This document shows, piece after piece, positions 25,722-35,100 of a stretch of 64,000 nucleotides of DNA. The translations under genes were made by a program, and so were the position numbers. Source of the DNA: M3007 sp043764095 (lineage in GTDB: Bacteria; Bacteroidota; Bacteroidia; Chitinophagales; Saprospiraceae); the NCBI GenBank assembly GCA_043764095.1, contig JAYUKX010000203.1, positions 20,004-84,003 on the forward strand. Direction: 5' to 3'. The notes beneath the pieces were generated by a model that was given only the letters and a program-made list of their open reading frames with translations, did no database searches and was not told where the DNA came from. The stretch's first letter is position 1. Each line of letters opens with the position of its first letter.

Positions 25722-27461
25722 TTAATGTTCTTGGTTAATTTTGTATTTGAAGATATGATTAGTATGGGGTGTTTTGCTCAAATCTTCATAAGTGCCATCA
25801 AATACGATTTCACCTTCTTTTAATACTAGAGTGCGGTCACAAAGCGATGCCATAATGGGGTCTTCAGTAGCACATATCAGTGTCCAAAGGCGTGCCTTAT
25901 TGGTCAATAGTGTTGCAATACGAATTCTGTCTTTAAGTATCAGATTACCCAAAGGTTTCTCTAATGCCAGCATTTTGGGTGTTCCTAAAATAGATCTAGT
26001 GACCAATAATTTAGTGATTACATTTCCAGGTGTGTTTTTTCCACCTGGATACATTTCGGTGTCAAGCCCCTTAGGTTGATCCCGAATAAAGTCGGATAAT
26101 CCTGTTTCGTTACAAGCCTCCAATACGGCTTTAATATCGATATTGGGTCTTCCAAGGGTAATGTTTTCATATATAGTACCTTTAAAAATATCTTCTTGGG
26201 AAGACAAGTCGCCAATATGTCTTCGGATACTGCGTAAATTAAGATTTTGTACGGGTAAATCATTAAACAATAAAGTGCCACTGTTTTCCCTTTTAAGCAC
26301 GGCCATTATTTGCATCAAAGTACTGATACCTGCGCCGTTATAACCAACAATTGCAATCTTCTGCCCAGCGGGTACTATAAAGTTAATGTTTTTCAAAATA
26401 GGTTCATTGCCATCATCAAATTGATAAGAGACCTGCCTTAATTCTACTTTAAGGGCAGGATCGTGGCAGAAATCTTCCGTTTTTATACCTTGTTCTTCTT
26501 CGATAGGCAAATCAATCACTTGTCCTAGTTTTTCAGTAGCGGTGAGGATATCGTAAGCAGTTTCATGCATAATTACTAATTTTTCGACAGCCTCTACTGC
26601 ATAAATTACCAATATTTCGGAAGCTACGAATTGGCCAATATTGAGTTCATTGGCCATTACGAGCAAGCTTCCAAGTATCAAATATCCACCGATAACTAAT
26701 ATTTTAAAAATTGTACCGCTAATAAACTGTATGACTAGAATTCTCCAATGTTTTGCTCGTGCATCTAGGTAATGGCTAATAAGCGAATCTGCTTTTCTGA
26801 GTGGGAAATTATTTTCTCCCGCTAATTTGAAGGTAGTAGCCACACGTCCTACTTCTTCCAACCAATGCGCTAATTTGTATTTATACTTTGATTCGTTTAG
26901 ACTAGTGGTTAAGCCACTAGGTGCTGTAAAATAAAAAAGGAGTGCTAAAATGCCTAAAAGCAAAATAGAAAAACTAACAAAAGAGGGATGATAAAACGAT
27001 AATACAGACAGGCTTAATACAATGGTCATTATCGCAGTAGTACCGTCAATTAAAAGTTTAGGTAATCCTTTTTGTAGCGTAAGGGTATCAAAAAAGCGGT
27101 TAACTAATTCAGGTAGATGCTCTTTACGTAGTTTTTCTAAATTTAATCGGGGAATACGTTCGGCAAATTCCAATGCCGAATCAGTGAATATACGTCTTTG
27201 AAGGTGTTCCATAATGGACAATTGCATCAGGCGTAAAATGCCAGTGAACATAGCACCTAAAATGACAACAAACACTAATACGCCCCAAGAAGCAGAAATA
27301 CTGCCGCCGGCGAGTAGTCCTATTATTGCCTGTATTCCAAGGGGCAAAGAGAGATTAATTAAGCCTCCCACTAAGGCATATAGCATAATGTATCGTATTT
27401 CTTTGCGATAATGGCGCAACAAACGATACAATCGTTGAACAGGGGTAAGGGTATTTAACAT
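25722..27461 (-). CDS. ABC exporter subunit with catalytically degenerate ATPase domain
   Basis: 579 residues: a six-helix type I exporter membrane domain (about 20-320) and a nucleotide-binding domain (about 345-570). No C39 peptidase domain precedes it. Every catalytic motif is changed. Walker A is GYNGAGISTL, with Ile379 (ATC) where Lys is essential. The LSGGQ signature is TPGNV (about 477-481). Walker B ends LALEKP, with Glu501-Lys502 instead of Asp-Glu. The switch His is Glu533 (CATEDP). The fold-defining residues and the DRTLVLKEGEIVFDGT end are kept, and the frame is intact, so it is not simple decay. It heads the operon with hlyD and tolC genes. It is probably a non-hydrolysing partner or scaffold; an active partner is not encoded here. 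Confidence 0.85.
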   Translation of the reverse strand: MLNTLTPVQRLYRLLRHYRKEIRYIMLYALVGGLINLSLPLGIQAIIGLLAGGSISASWGVLVFVVILGAMFTGILRLMQLSIMEHLQRRIFTDSALEFAERIPRLNLEKLRKEHLPELVNRFFDTLTLQKGLPKLLIDGTTAIMTIVLSLSVLSFYHPSFVSFSILLLGILALLFYFTAPSGLTTSLNESKYKYKLAHWLEEVGRVATTFKLAGENNFPLRKADSLISHYLDARAKHWRILVIQFISGTIFKILVIGGYLILGSLLVMANELNIGQFVASEILVIYAVEAVEKLVIMHETAYDILTATEKLGQVIDLPIEEEQGIKTEDFCHDPALKVELRQVSYQFDDGNEPILKNINFIVPAGQKIAIVGYNGAGISTLMQIMAVLKRENSGTLLFNDLPVQNLNLRSIRRHIGDLSSQEDIFKGTIYENITLGRPNIDIKAVLEACNETGLSDFIRDQPKGLDTEMYPGGKNTPGNVITKLLVTRSILGTPKMLALEKPLGNLILKDRIRIATLLTNKARLWTLICATEDPIMASLCDRTLVLKEGEIVFDGTYEDLSKTPHTNHIFKYKINQEH

Positions 27462-27720
27462 TTATTAAACTTTGAACTTTGAGTTTTAGGCAACTCCTTC
27501 ATATTATACTATAACTTTAATAATTACCTATGATTTAGTGCAGAAAAGGATAAAAAATGGCACTAAGTGCAATAAAGCAGCAATAAAATCAATGTAGATA
27601 ATAGAATGTATGAAACGGAAATGTCGCTATTTTGTTTAAAAGTAATACTATTATTTTTGAAATTTTAGTATTAATTTAGAAAATATTAAAAATTAGACAC
27701 TCCGTATTGGGAGTAGTGCC
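27462..27720. other. Divergent intergenic region between the exporter operon and secDF
   Basis: An AT-rich stretch with no gene, repeat or convincing hairpin. No clear TAnnTTTG box is visible for the exporter operon, which suggests a different sigma factor or a weak promoter. Confidence 0.4.
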
Positions 27721-27728
27721 TATATTTG
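27721..27728 (+). promoter_or_regulatory. Bacteroidota -7 box of secDF
   Basis: TATATTTG matches TAnnTTTG and lies 82 bases before the ATG at 27811. The -33 element is not clear. Confidence 0.5.
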
Positions 27729-27810
27729 CGCGCTTTTTTGGGCTTTGGCCGCTTTTTTGAATGTAAAAGCCCGTTTTTTTGTTTTATTTGATTTTTATAG
27801 TAATAATTTT

Positions 27811-30800
27811 ATGCAGAGCAAAGGCATTATATCTTTTTTCGTAGTGTTATTGACACTAGCTTGTATCTATACATACGCGACAATGTGGAAGACGAGTAGC
27901 ATTGAAGGCGACGCGCGTGCGTCTGCCGAGGAATATGCTGCTAGAGGTACTACAGAGAAAGAGCGAAGTTCATTTTATACCAAGAGAAATGCGGCTTATC
28001 TAGACTCTATGTCTCAGGTAAAAGTATTTGGAGTACCTTTTTTGAAGGAATTTACTTATTCTGAATTAAAAAAGAGCCAACTTGGCATGGGTCTTGACCT
28101 CAAGGGTGGTATGAGTATGGTATTGCAAGTCGATTTGAAAGACTTTGTGAAAAATCTTTCTGGTAATAGTACTGATCCTGGCTTGACAGAAGCACTTAAT
28201 GCAGCATCGGAGCGTCAAACCAAGCAACAAGATGACTATATTACCTTGTTTGCGCAGGCTTGGCAAGAGAAAGGTGGTGGTCGTACATTGGCTTCTATTT
28301 TTGCTCGTCAAGATATTTTGAAATCAGAAAATATCAATACTGCTTCTCCTGATGGTGCAGTTATTGCCGCTATTCGGAAATTGGCCGATGGCACAGTAGA
28401 AGAGACTTACAAGCGTTTGAAACAACGTATTGATAAATTAGGTGTAGTACAACCTAATGTAAGCCTTGATGCCAAACGTGACCTTATTTTGTTGGAATTG
28501 CCGGGTATTGATAATCCTCAACGTGCTCGCGATATGGTTGTGACAACGGCTAAGTTGGAATTTTGGGAGACCTACCGTATCTCAGATCAAGGTATAGCAC
28601 AAGGCTTGATTGATGCTGATAAGCGTTTGGCTGCTATGCAAAAAGGTGGCGATGTGGTTGTCAAAAAAGACTCCATCATGGCTTATCCTGTAGGTGTTGA
28701 TGGCAAACCAGATAGTACTAAAGCACAGATTAAAGTGCCTGCTCCAGATACTAGTTCACAACAAGGCCCATTGTTGAAGGCATTATTGTTGAATGCTTCT
28801 CAACAAGGTTTACCACCGAGTCCAATCTTGGGTTACGCGGCTCGTGGAGATAGAGATAGTATTGTTAGCTGGCTTAATCGTCCGGAAATTCGCTCTGTTT
28901 TTCCTAATGATATTGACTTTAAATGGGGAATCAAACCTATTGAGGATGATGGTACCGGCAGTACTGTTACAGGTAAGTATATGTTATACGCCATCAAAAA
29001 AAGCCGTGGATCTGATATTGCTCCATTGGATGGATCTGTTGTAACACGCGCAAGTGCTGAACCTGATCCTAAAGGCGAAATCGGTGTAAGTTTAACGATG
29101 AATTCTGATGGTGCAAAAACTTGGGCTGGTTTGACAAAACGCGCTTTTGACGGTGGCCAACGCGAAGTAGCCATATCTTTGGATGATGAAATTGTGAGCG
29201 CACCAAGCGTACGTGGTGTTATTGATGGTGGTACATCTTCTATAACAGGTGGTTTCAATTTGGAAGAAGCACGTGACTTGTCTCGTATTCTCGAAGTGGG
29301 TAAATTACCAGCGGGTACACGTATTGTGCAAGAGAGCCAAGTAGGTCCTTCTTTGGGTCAAGAAAATATTAATAAGTCATTGTTTACCATGTTATTGTCT
29401 GTAGCATTATTGTGCGGATTTATGGTAATGTACTATAACCGTGGTGGTATTATCAGTGTTGTGGCATTGTTAGCCAACTTGTTCTTTATGATCGGCGCAT
29501 TATCTAATATGGGAACAGTATTGACCCTTCCAGGTATTGCTGGTATCGTATTGACTCTTGCAGCAGCCATTGATGCCAATGTTATCATTTACGAACGTAT
29601 TCGTGAGGAATTACGAAGCGGGATGGGGATGTTACAAGCGATCAAAGTAGGTTTTTCTCGTTCGCTTTCAGCCATCATTGATGCGAACGTAACTACTATC
29701 ATTACGGCCCTTGCATTGATGTATTTTGGTCTAGGTCCTATTAAAGGTTTCGGTACAGTACTGTTAGTTGGTATCTTGAGTTCATTATTTACTGCTGTAT
29801 TGTTGGGTCGCATTATGACCGATTGGTGGACAGATAAAGGTTGGGAGATCAGTTATTCTCGTCCGTTCTCTGCTAATGTATTGGCTAACGTAAATTACGA
29901 TTGGATTGGTAAGCGTAAATATGCATACATGTTCTCCGCCGCCATTATTTTAGTGGGTATAGCTTCCTTCTTTATGAGAGGGTTTGAATTGGGTGTTGAC
30001 TTTAAGGGAGGTTATTCCATCAATGTGCAGTTTGATCAACCGATTGATGCAGACAAAGTACGTACGGCTTTAACGCCTGTATTTGGTGGACAAACACCTG
30101 TTGTAAAGACGGTTTCATCTGCGAATACCTATAATATTACGACTTCTTATTTGGTGGAAGAAGCAGGTGCAATGGACAAAGTAGTTGCCAAATTGCATGA
30201 AGGTTTAACGGCGGCTGGTGCTGCAAATTCTAATTTGGAATCTTTTTCTAGTACATCATCTACTGGTACACATATTATTTCATCCAGCCAGGTAGGTTCT
30301 ACTGTAGCGGATGACATTCGAGCATCTTCATTCCAGGCTGCATTTTGGGCATTGGCATTTATATTCTTGTTCTTGTTGATCCGTTTCCGTCGTTGGCAGT
30401 TCTCACTAGGTGCGGTATTGGCTTTGTTCCATGACGTATTAATTACGTTGACGTTCTTTACTTTATTACACGGCTTAGTACCTTTCTCCTTAGAGATAGA
30501 CCAAGCGATCATTGCTTGTATCCTGACGGTAATTGGTTATTCAGTGAATGATACTGTAATTGTATATGACCGTATTCGTGAGTTTATTGGTACGTTTGCT
30601 GGTCGCCCGAAAGAAGAGGTGTTTAACAAAGCCATCAACTCCACATTGACACGTACCTTGATTACTTCGGGTACCATTTTTGTGGTAGTACTTTTACTTT
30701 TCGTTTTTGGTGGATCTGCAACAAAAGGTTTCGCATTTGGTATGATGATGGGTATGTTCTTTGGAACATATTCTTCTGTATTCGTGGCATCGGCATTGGT

Positions 30801-30888
30801 TGTTGACTTAACAAGTGAGAAGATTTTGAGTGGTAAAGAAGTGGTGACACCTCCTGCTGCCAGTACACCTGCGAAGTCTAAAGTGTAA
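27811..30888 (+). CDS. secDF: SecDF fused protein translocase accessory subunit
   Basis: 1025 residues from the ATG at 27811 (MQSKGIISFFVVLL). The frame stays open to 27745, but that extension does not look like SecD. The N-terminal half is SecD: first membrane helix, large periplasmic P1 domain (YSELKKSQLGMGLDLKGGMS, KLGVVQPNVSL), and five further helices with AAIDANVIIYERIREEL. The C-terminal half is SecF: GVDFKGGYSINVQF, then YSVNDTVIVYDRIRE. Twelve membrane segments are expected. SecDF uses the proton gradient to pull preproteins out of the SecYEG channel. The fused form is standard in Bacteroidota. An insertion of about 100 residues in the SecD periplasmic region (around KDSIMAYPVGVDGKPDSTKA) is common in the group. 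It is a single-gene unit. Confidence 0.95.
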   Translation: MQSKGIISFFVVLLTLACIYTYATMWKTSSIEGDARASAEEYAARGTTEKERSSFYTKRNAAYLDSMSQVKVFGVPFLKEFTYSELKKSQLGMGLDLKGGMSMVLQVDLKDFVKNLSGNSTDPGLTEALNAASERQTKQQDDYITLFAQAWQEKGGGRTLASIFARQDILKSENINTASPDGAVIAAIRKLADGTVEETYKRLKQRIDKLGVVQPNVSLDAKRDLILLELPGIDNPQRARDMVVTTAKLEFWETYRISDQGIAQGLIDADKRLAAMQKGGDVVVKKDSIMAYPVGVDGKPDSTKAQIKVPAPDTSSQQGPLLKALLLNASQQGLPPSPILGYAARGDRDSIVSWLNRPEIRSVFPNDIDFKWGIKPIEDDGTGSTVTGKYMLYAIKKSRGSDIAPLDGSVVTRASAEPDPKGEIGVSLTMNSDGAKTWAGLTKRAFDGGQREVAISLDDEIVSAPSVRGVIDGGTSSITGGFNLEEARDLSRILEVGKLPAGTRIVQESQVGPSLGQENINKSLFTMLLSVALLCGFMVMYYNRGGIISVVALLANLFFMIGALSNMGTVLTLPGIAGIVLTLAAAIDANVIIYERIREELRSGMGMLQAIKVGFSRSLSAIIDANVTTIITALALMYFGLGPIKGFGTVLLVGILSSLFTAVLLGRIMTDWWTDKGWEISYSRPFSANVLANVNYDWIGKRKYAYMFSAAIILVGIASFFMRGFELGVDFKGGYSINVQFDQPIDADKVRTALTPVFGGQTPVVKTVSSANTYNITTSYLVEEAGAMDKVVAKLHEGLTAAGAANSNLESFSSTSSTGTHIISSSQVGSTVADDIRASSFQAAFWALAFIFLFLLIRFRRWQFSLGAVLALFHDVLITLTFFTLLHGLVPFSLEIDQAIIACILTVIGYSVNDTVIVYDRIREFIGTFAGRPKEEVFNKAINSTLTRTLITSGTIFVVVLLLFVFGGSATKGFAFGMMMGMFFGTYSSVFVASALVVDLTSEKILSGKEVVTPPAASTPAKSKV

Positions 30889-31002
30889 ATTTATTTTGTG
30901 TACATGGATTAATAGTTAATACTATTTTTCATATTCTATATAAATCCGCTATTGAGAGTAATCTTGATAGCGGATTTTTTTTTGAAAAAAAATATAAAAC
31001 AT

Positions 31003-31033
31003 TTTGTGTTTTTATTTGGACTGCCTACCTTTG
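31003..31033 (+). promoter_or_regulatory. Promoter of the Rpn-family pseudogene
   Basis: TTTG (31003-31006) and TACCTTTG (31026-31033) are 19 bases apart, and the -7 box ends 8 bases before the ATG at 31042. The promoter is intact although the gene is broken. Confidence 0.6.
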
Positions 31034-31041
31034 CTGCTACT

Positions 31042-31988
31042 ATGGCTAAAAAAACTCCCACCGTCCCCGTGTTTGATCTCAGAACTGCGTTTTTAGACAA
31101 GCCACACGATAAATATGCTCGATTTGTACTCAAGAACAAAGAGATGGCATTACAATTAATTCAGCATTTTGTTCCTGCTCATGTTTTAGCAATCATTGAT
31201 TTTGATACACTAGAGTACAGTAGTGATACTTATATTGATGATTACTTACGGGAGCACGTAACGGATATTTGTTATACTTGTCAGACGAAAGATGGGAAAT
31301 CGATGAAGATTACGATCATTATTGAGCACAAGAGTAAGAAACCTCAATATGGCTTTGTTACAGAGCAATTGAACCGTTATATAACAAATGTATGGTACGG
31401 TAATCGGCAGCAAAAGCACCCCTTGTCGCTTATATTACCCATTTTACTGTATCATGGAGATGAAAAGATGCAGCGAGAAACACCCCGATTGATGTTCCCG
31501 GAAGCACCTAAGGCTATGTTACAGTATATCCCCCGCTTTAAGTACATAGCGATAAATATAAATAACTATCTGATGCCTCCATTACAAAGATAGATCATAT
31601 TTTATTTCAAAAATTTTTATTGGCACTTAAACACAGTAGGAATCCCATTTTTATCGAGCGAAATTGGAAAATTTTCATTATTTTTGCACTTGATTTTCCG
31701 GATCAAATACTTGCAAACGAAATATTTAAAGTAACGTCGATATACTTGAGTAATACTTAAAACGTTTTTAACGAAAAAGTAAAAAATATGAAAAATACGC
31801 TAACCGCTAGTGAGCAATTGGTTGCTAAGCCTTATTTAGTGCAACTAATTGACGAGAGCATGGAAAAAGGCATGGAAAAACTACTATTGGCCTACCTAAA
31901 AAAGAATCCGCAATTTAAAGATGAACAGGTAGCAGAAATCTTTGATATACCAGTGGGATTTGTTGCTCTGGTGCGTAAAAAGATGTAA
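31042..31988 (+). pseudogene. Rpn-family PD-(D/E)XK nuclease/transposase-like gene, broken
   Basis: The first frame (31042-31593) starts MAKKTPTVPVFDLRTAF and carries the nuclease core with the ExK motif in IIIEHKSKKPQ. At about 31566, after AININN, one base is missing; the next frame continues as LSDASITKIDHILFQKFLLAL and DFPDQILANEIFKVTSIYL. That frame meets an in-frame TAA at 31758-31760 and then resumes through NVFNEKVKNMKNTLT to the true C-terminus, QVAEIFDIPVGFVALVRKKM, ending at 31988. One frameshift and one nonsense change therefore separate it from a roughly 310-residue Rpn protein. Such genes (PDDEXK family transposase in annotation) move and multiply in genomes. A related gene begins at 63903. 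Confidence 0.85.
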
Positions 31989-32111
31989 GTTTTTCGTTAA
32001 ATTGCAGCATTGCTAACGTAAGAAACAGAACGTTTTTAACGAAAATATGAGTAATAATAAAATGATCTAACAGCCAGAAAACAATCAAGCATCGACTTTT
32101 TTCGGAAAAAT

Positions 32112-32148
32112 AGCGCTGCTGCAAAAGAAGTTCTCGTGCAACAGCGCT
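32112..32148 (-). terminator. Terminator of the PKD metalloprotease gene
   Basis: AGCGCTG-C-TGCA pairs with TGCA-A-CAGCGCT around a 13-nt loop. On the minus strand it is followed by ATTTTTCC, just past the stop at 32159. Confidence 0.65.
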
Positions 32149-32158
32149 AATATGTATT

Positions 32159-35100
32159 TTACTCGACGATATTTACCTTTATTACAAAAGCCGACTCGGA
32201 GTTACTAATTCTAAATGAATAGACTCCTGCTGGTAAGCTTCCATAATCAAAAGTTTTTACCAGTGTTCTTGTACCTGCATCAGATATATCTCTTCTGATC
32301 AATTGTCCTATCGGATTGATCATTTCAAACGATAAACGAGATGATTTTTGTTCAAGTTCCATATTTAGCGTAAATGTTCCTTGGTTAGGATTAGGGAACA
32401 ATTGGAAATGATTGATCCATGCTTGATCTTGAACCCCTACAACGTCTATAATTACATTGGTTTGATATACTGAAACGCCACAACCATTTATGGCTGAAAG
32501 GGATACAGTATAAGTACCACTTTGGCTATAGGTATGCGATGGCGATATTTCAGTACTTGCTGGAGTACCATCCCCAAAATTCCATTGATATGAAATACCG
32601 TTTTGTGTAGTATTGTTGAATTGTACCGTCCCATTCGCCAAAACATTAGCAGCAAAATTTGCTATCGGTGTTGTATTTACCGTAATTAATTCATTTTGAG
32701 TACTACTATTGCTGCCGAAAAGATTGGTGACCTGCAAACTTGCACTATATACGCCAGGACTGTTATATACTACAACCGGATTTTGTAGCGTTGACGTACT
32801 GGGTGTGCCTCCGACAAATGTCCATGCCCAAGCAGATGGCTGACCAATGGATTGATCCGTAAATTGTACTGTAAATGGCGCGCAGCCAGTAGTTTGCTCC
32901 CCTGCAGTAAATTGTGCAATTGGTGCACTTCCTGTTATTGATATCGTTTGCGTATAAGTTTCCGTGCCACAAATATTTGTTGCTTGTAAAGTAACTATAT
33001 AAGTGCCCGGAACTGTATAATTGTGTACCGGATTAACTCCTGTGCTACTGCCTCCATCTCCAAAATTCCATGTGTATGAATTCGCATTGAAAGAGGCATT
33101 TGTAAACTGTGCTGATAAGCCACCTGTTTGGTACGTAAATAATGGAGTCGGTGTAGTGGATACAATCACTACATTTTCTTGCATGATCGTTGCTGAGCCA
33201 GCAGCGTTGGTCGCTGTAAGCGTTACTGGATAGGAGCCACCTTGTGGATATACTATTGTTGGATTCGGCAAGGATGAGGTATCTGGTGTACCACCAGGGA
33301 ATAACCAAGCAAAAGTAGTAGCATTCGGGCTAGAGGTATTACTGAATTGAACACTAAGCGCCGCGCAACCCGTAGTATTGTTGGCAATAAAACCAGCAGT
33401 TGGAGGTGTAATGATTGTTACGGTCTGTGTAAAAGTAGCAGATCCACATGAATTTGAAGTAGTTAATACAACGGTATAATTGCCATCATTCAAATAAGTA
33501 TGTGAAGGCGAAATATCAGTAGATGTACTTCCATCTCCAAAATTCCAATTATACGCAGTAGCATTCAACGAAGAGGTATTCGTAAATACTACTTCATTAT
33601 TATTGGATGCTAACTGAAAACCTGCTATAGGTGCTCCACCTACCACCACTAAATTGGTTTGCGTAACAGTAGAGTTGCCCAGCGCATTTGATGCTGTTAA
33701 AATGACTGAGTATTCACCAGGTGTATTGTACTCCACTACTGGATTTGTGGCACTAGAACTGGCTGGTGTTCCTCCCGGGAATAACCAACTAAATGAAGTA
33801 GCATTGGAAGAGGACGTATTATTAAAGGTGACAGTAGTTGGAGCACAACCATTACTACCAGTTGCTGTGAAATTGGCAATTGGTGGGGTTGTGACTACTA
33901 TTGTCTGAGTACTTGTTGTATTTCCGCAAGTGTTAGTAGCTGTTAGTGTTACGGTATAAGTGCCGTCATTGTTATAAATATGATTGGGGTTGATTGTATT
34001 TGCAGTTCCTCCATCTCCAAAATCCCAATTATAAGTTGTAGCCCCATTTGAAGTGTTGCTAAATGAGGTATTAGCACCATTCTGATTAATAATAAAACCT
34101 GCGCTCGGAACAGTACCTACTGTTATAATATTTGTTTGGGTGGTGCTGGATGTGCCCGCGCTGTTGCTAACTGTTAATACCGCACTGTAAGTTCCTGTGT
34201 TAGCGTATGTTACTGCCGGATTCTGTGCTGTTGATGAACTTGGTGTTCCTCCCGCGAATTGCCAGTTAAAAGTAGTGGCATTTGAAGAAGAGGTGTTATT
34301 GTAAGTCACTATTAAGGGAACACAGCCATTTCCATTGCTTACCGTAAATCCTGCGGTAGGGGGCGTAACGATCGTAACCACCTGTGTACTTGTGTTTGTA
34401 CCGCAATTATTCGAAGCAGTCAGGATAACAGTATAAACACCATCAGTAGTATAATTATGGGTTGGATTAGCAAGCGTACTAGTTGTGTTATCTCCAAAGT
34501 TCCACGAATAAGTAGTCGCTCCAATAGAAGTATTCGTGAATGTAGAAATATTAGATGCTGTGGCTGCTGTAAATCCTGAATTTGGCGCAGTTCCTACATT
34601 GATATAATTCGTTTGGGTAGAACTTCCACTACCTGCACTATTTGTTGCTGTCAATATTACGGTGTATGCCCCAGGGCTATTGTAGGTTACAACTGGGCTC
34701 GCATTTGTACTTGAAGCCGGGTTACCACCAGGGAATTGCCAAGCAAATGTTGTCGGATTTCCTGCCGATGTATTGGTAAATTGTACGGTCAAACTATTAC
34801 ACCCAGTCGTTGGTGTTGCGGAGAACGCAGCCGTTGGGGACTCTACAATATTAATCGTTTGTGTTGAACTAGAACTACCACATGCGTTACTCGTAGTGAG
34901 CGTTACAGTGTATGTTCCTGCACTTGGGTAAACAAAACTAGGATTTTCTAACGTTGAAGTAGATCCATTGCCAAATACCCAATTATAAGTATTGGCTCCG
35001 GTTGACGTATTTGTGAAACTGACCTGATAACCGTTGACTGTATTTGTAAATGCTGTTATTGGTATTGTATTAGCCGAAATTAGATTAGTTTGTGTGGACG

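Noticed and set aside
31788..31988. Small separate gene of 66 residues
   Set aside because: It is the C-terminal end of the broken Rpn-family gene, as the upstream frame continues the same protein across a stop codon.
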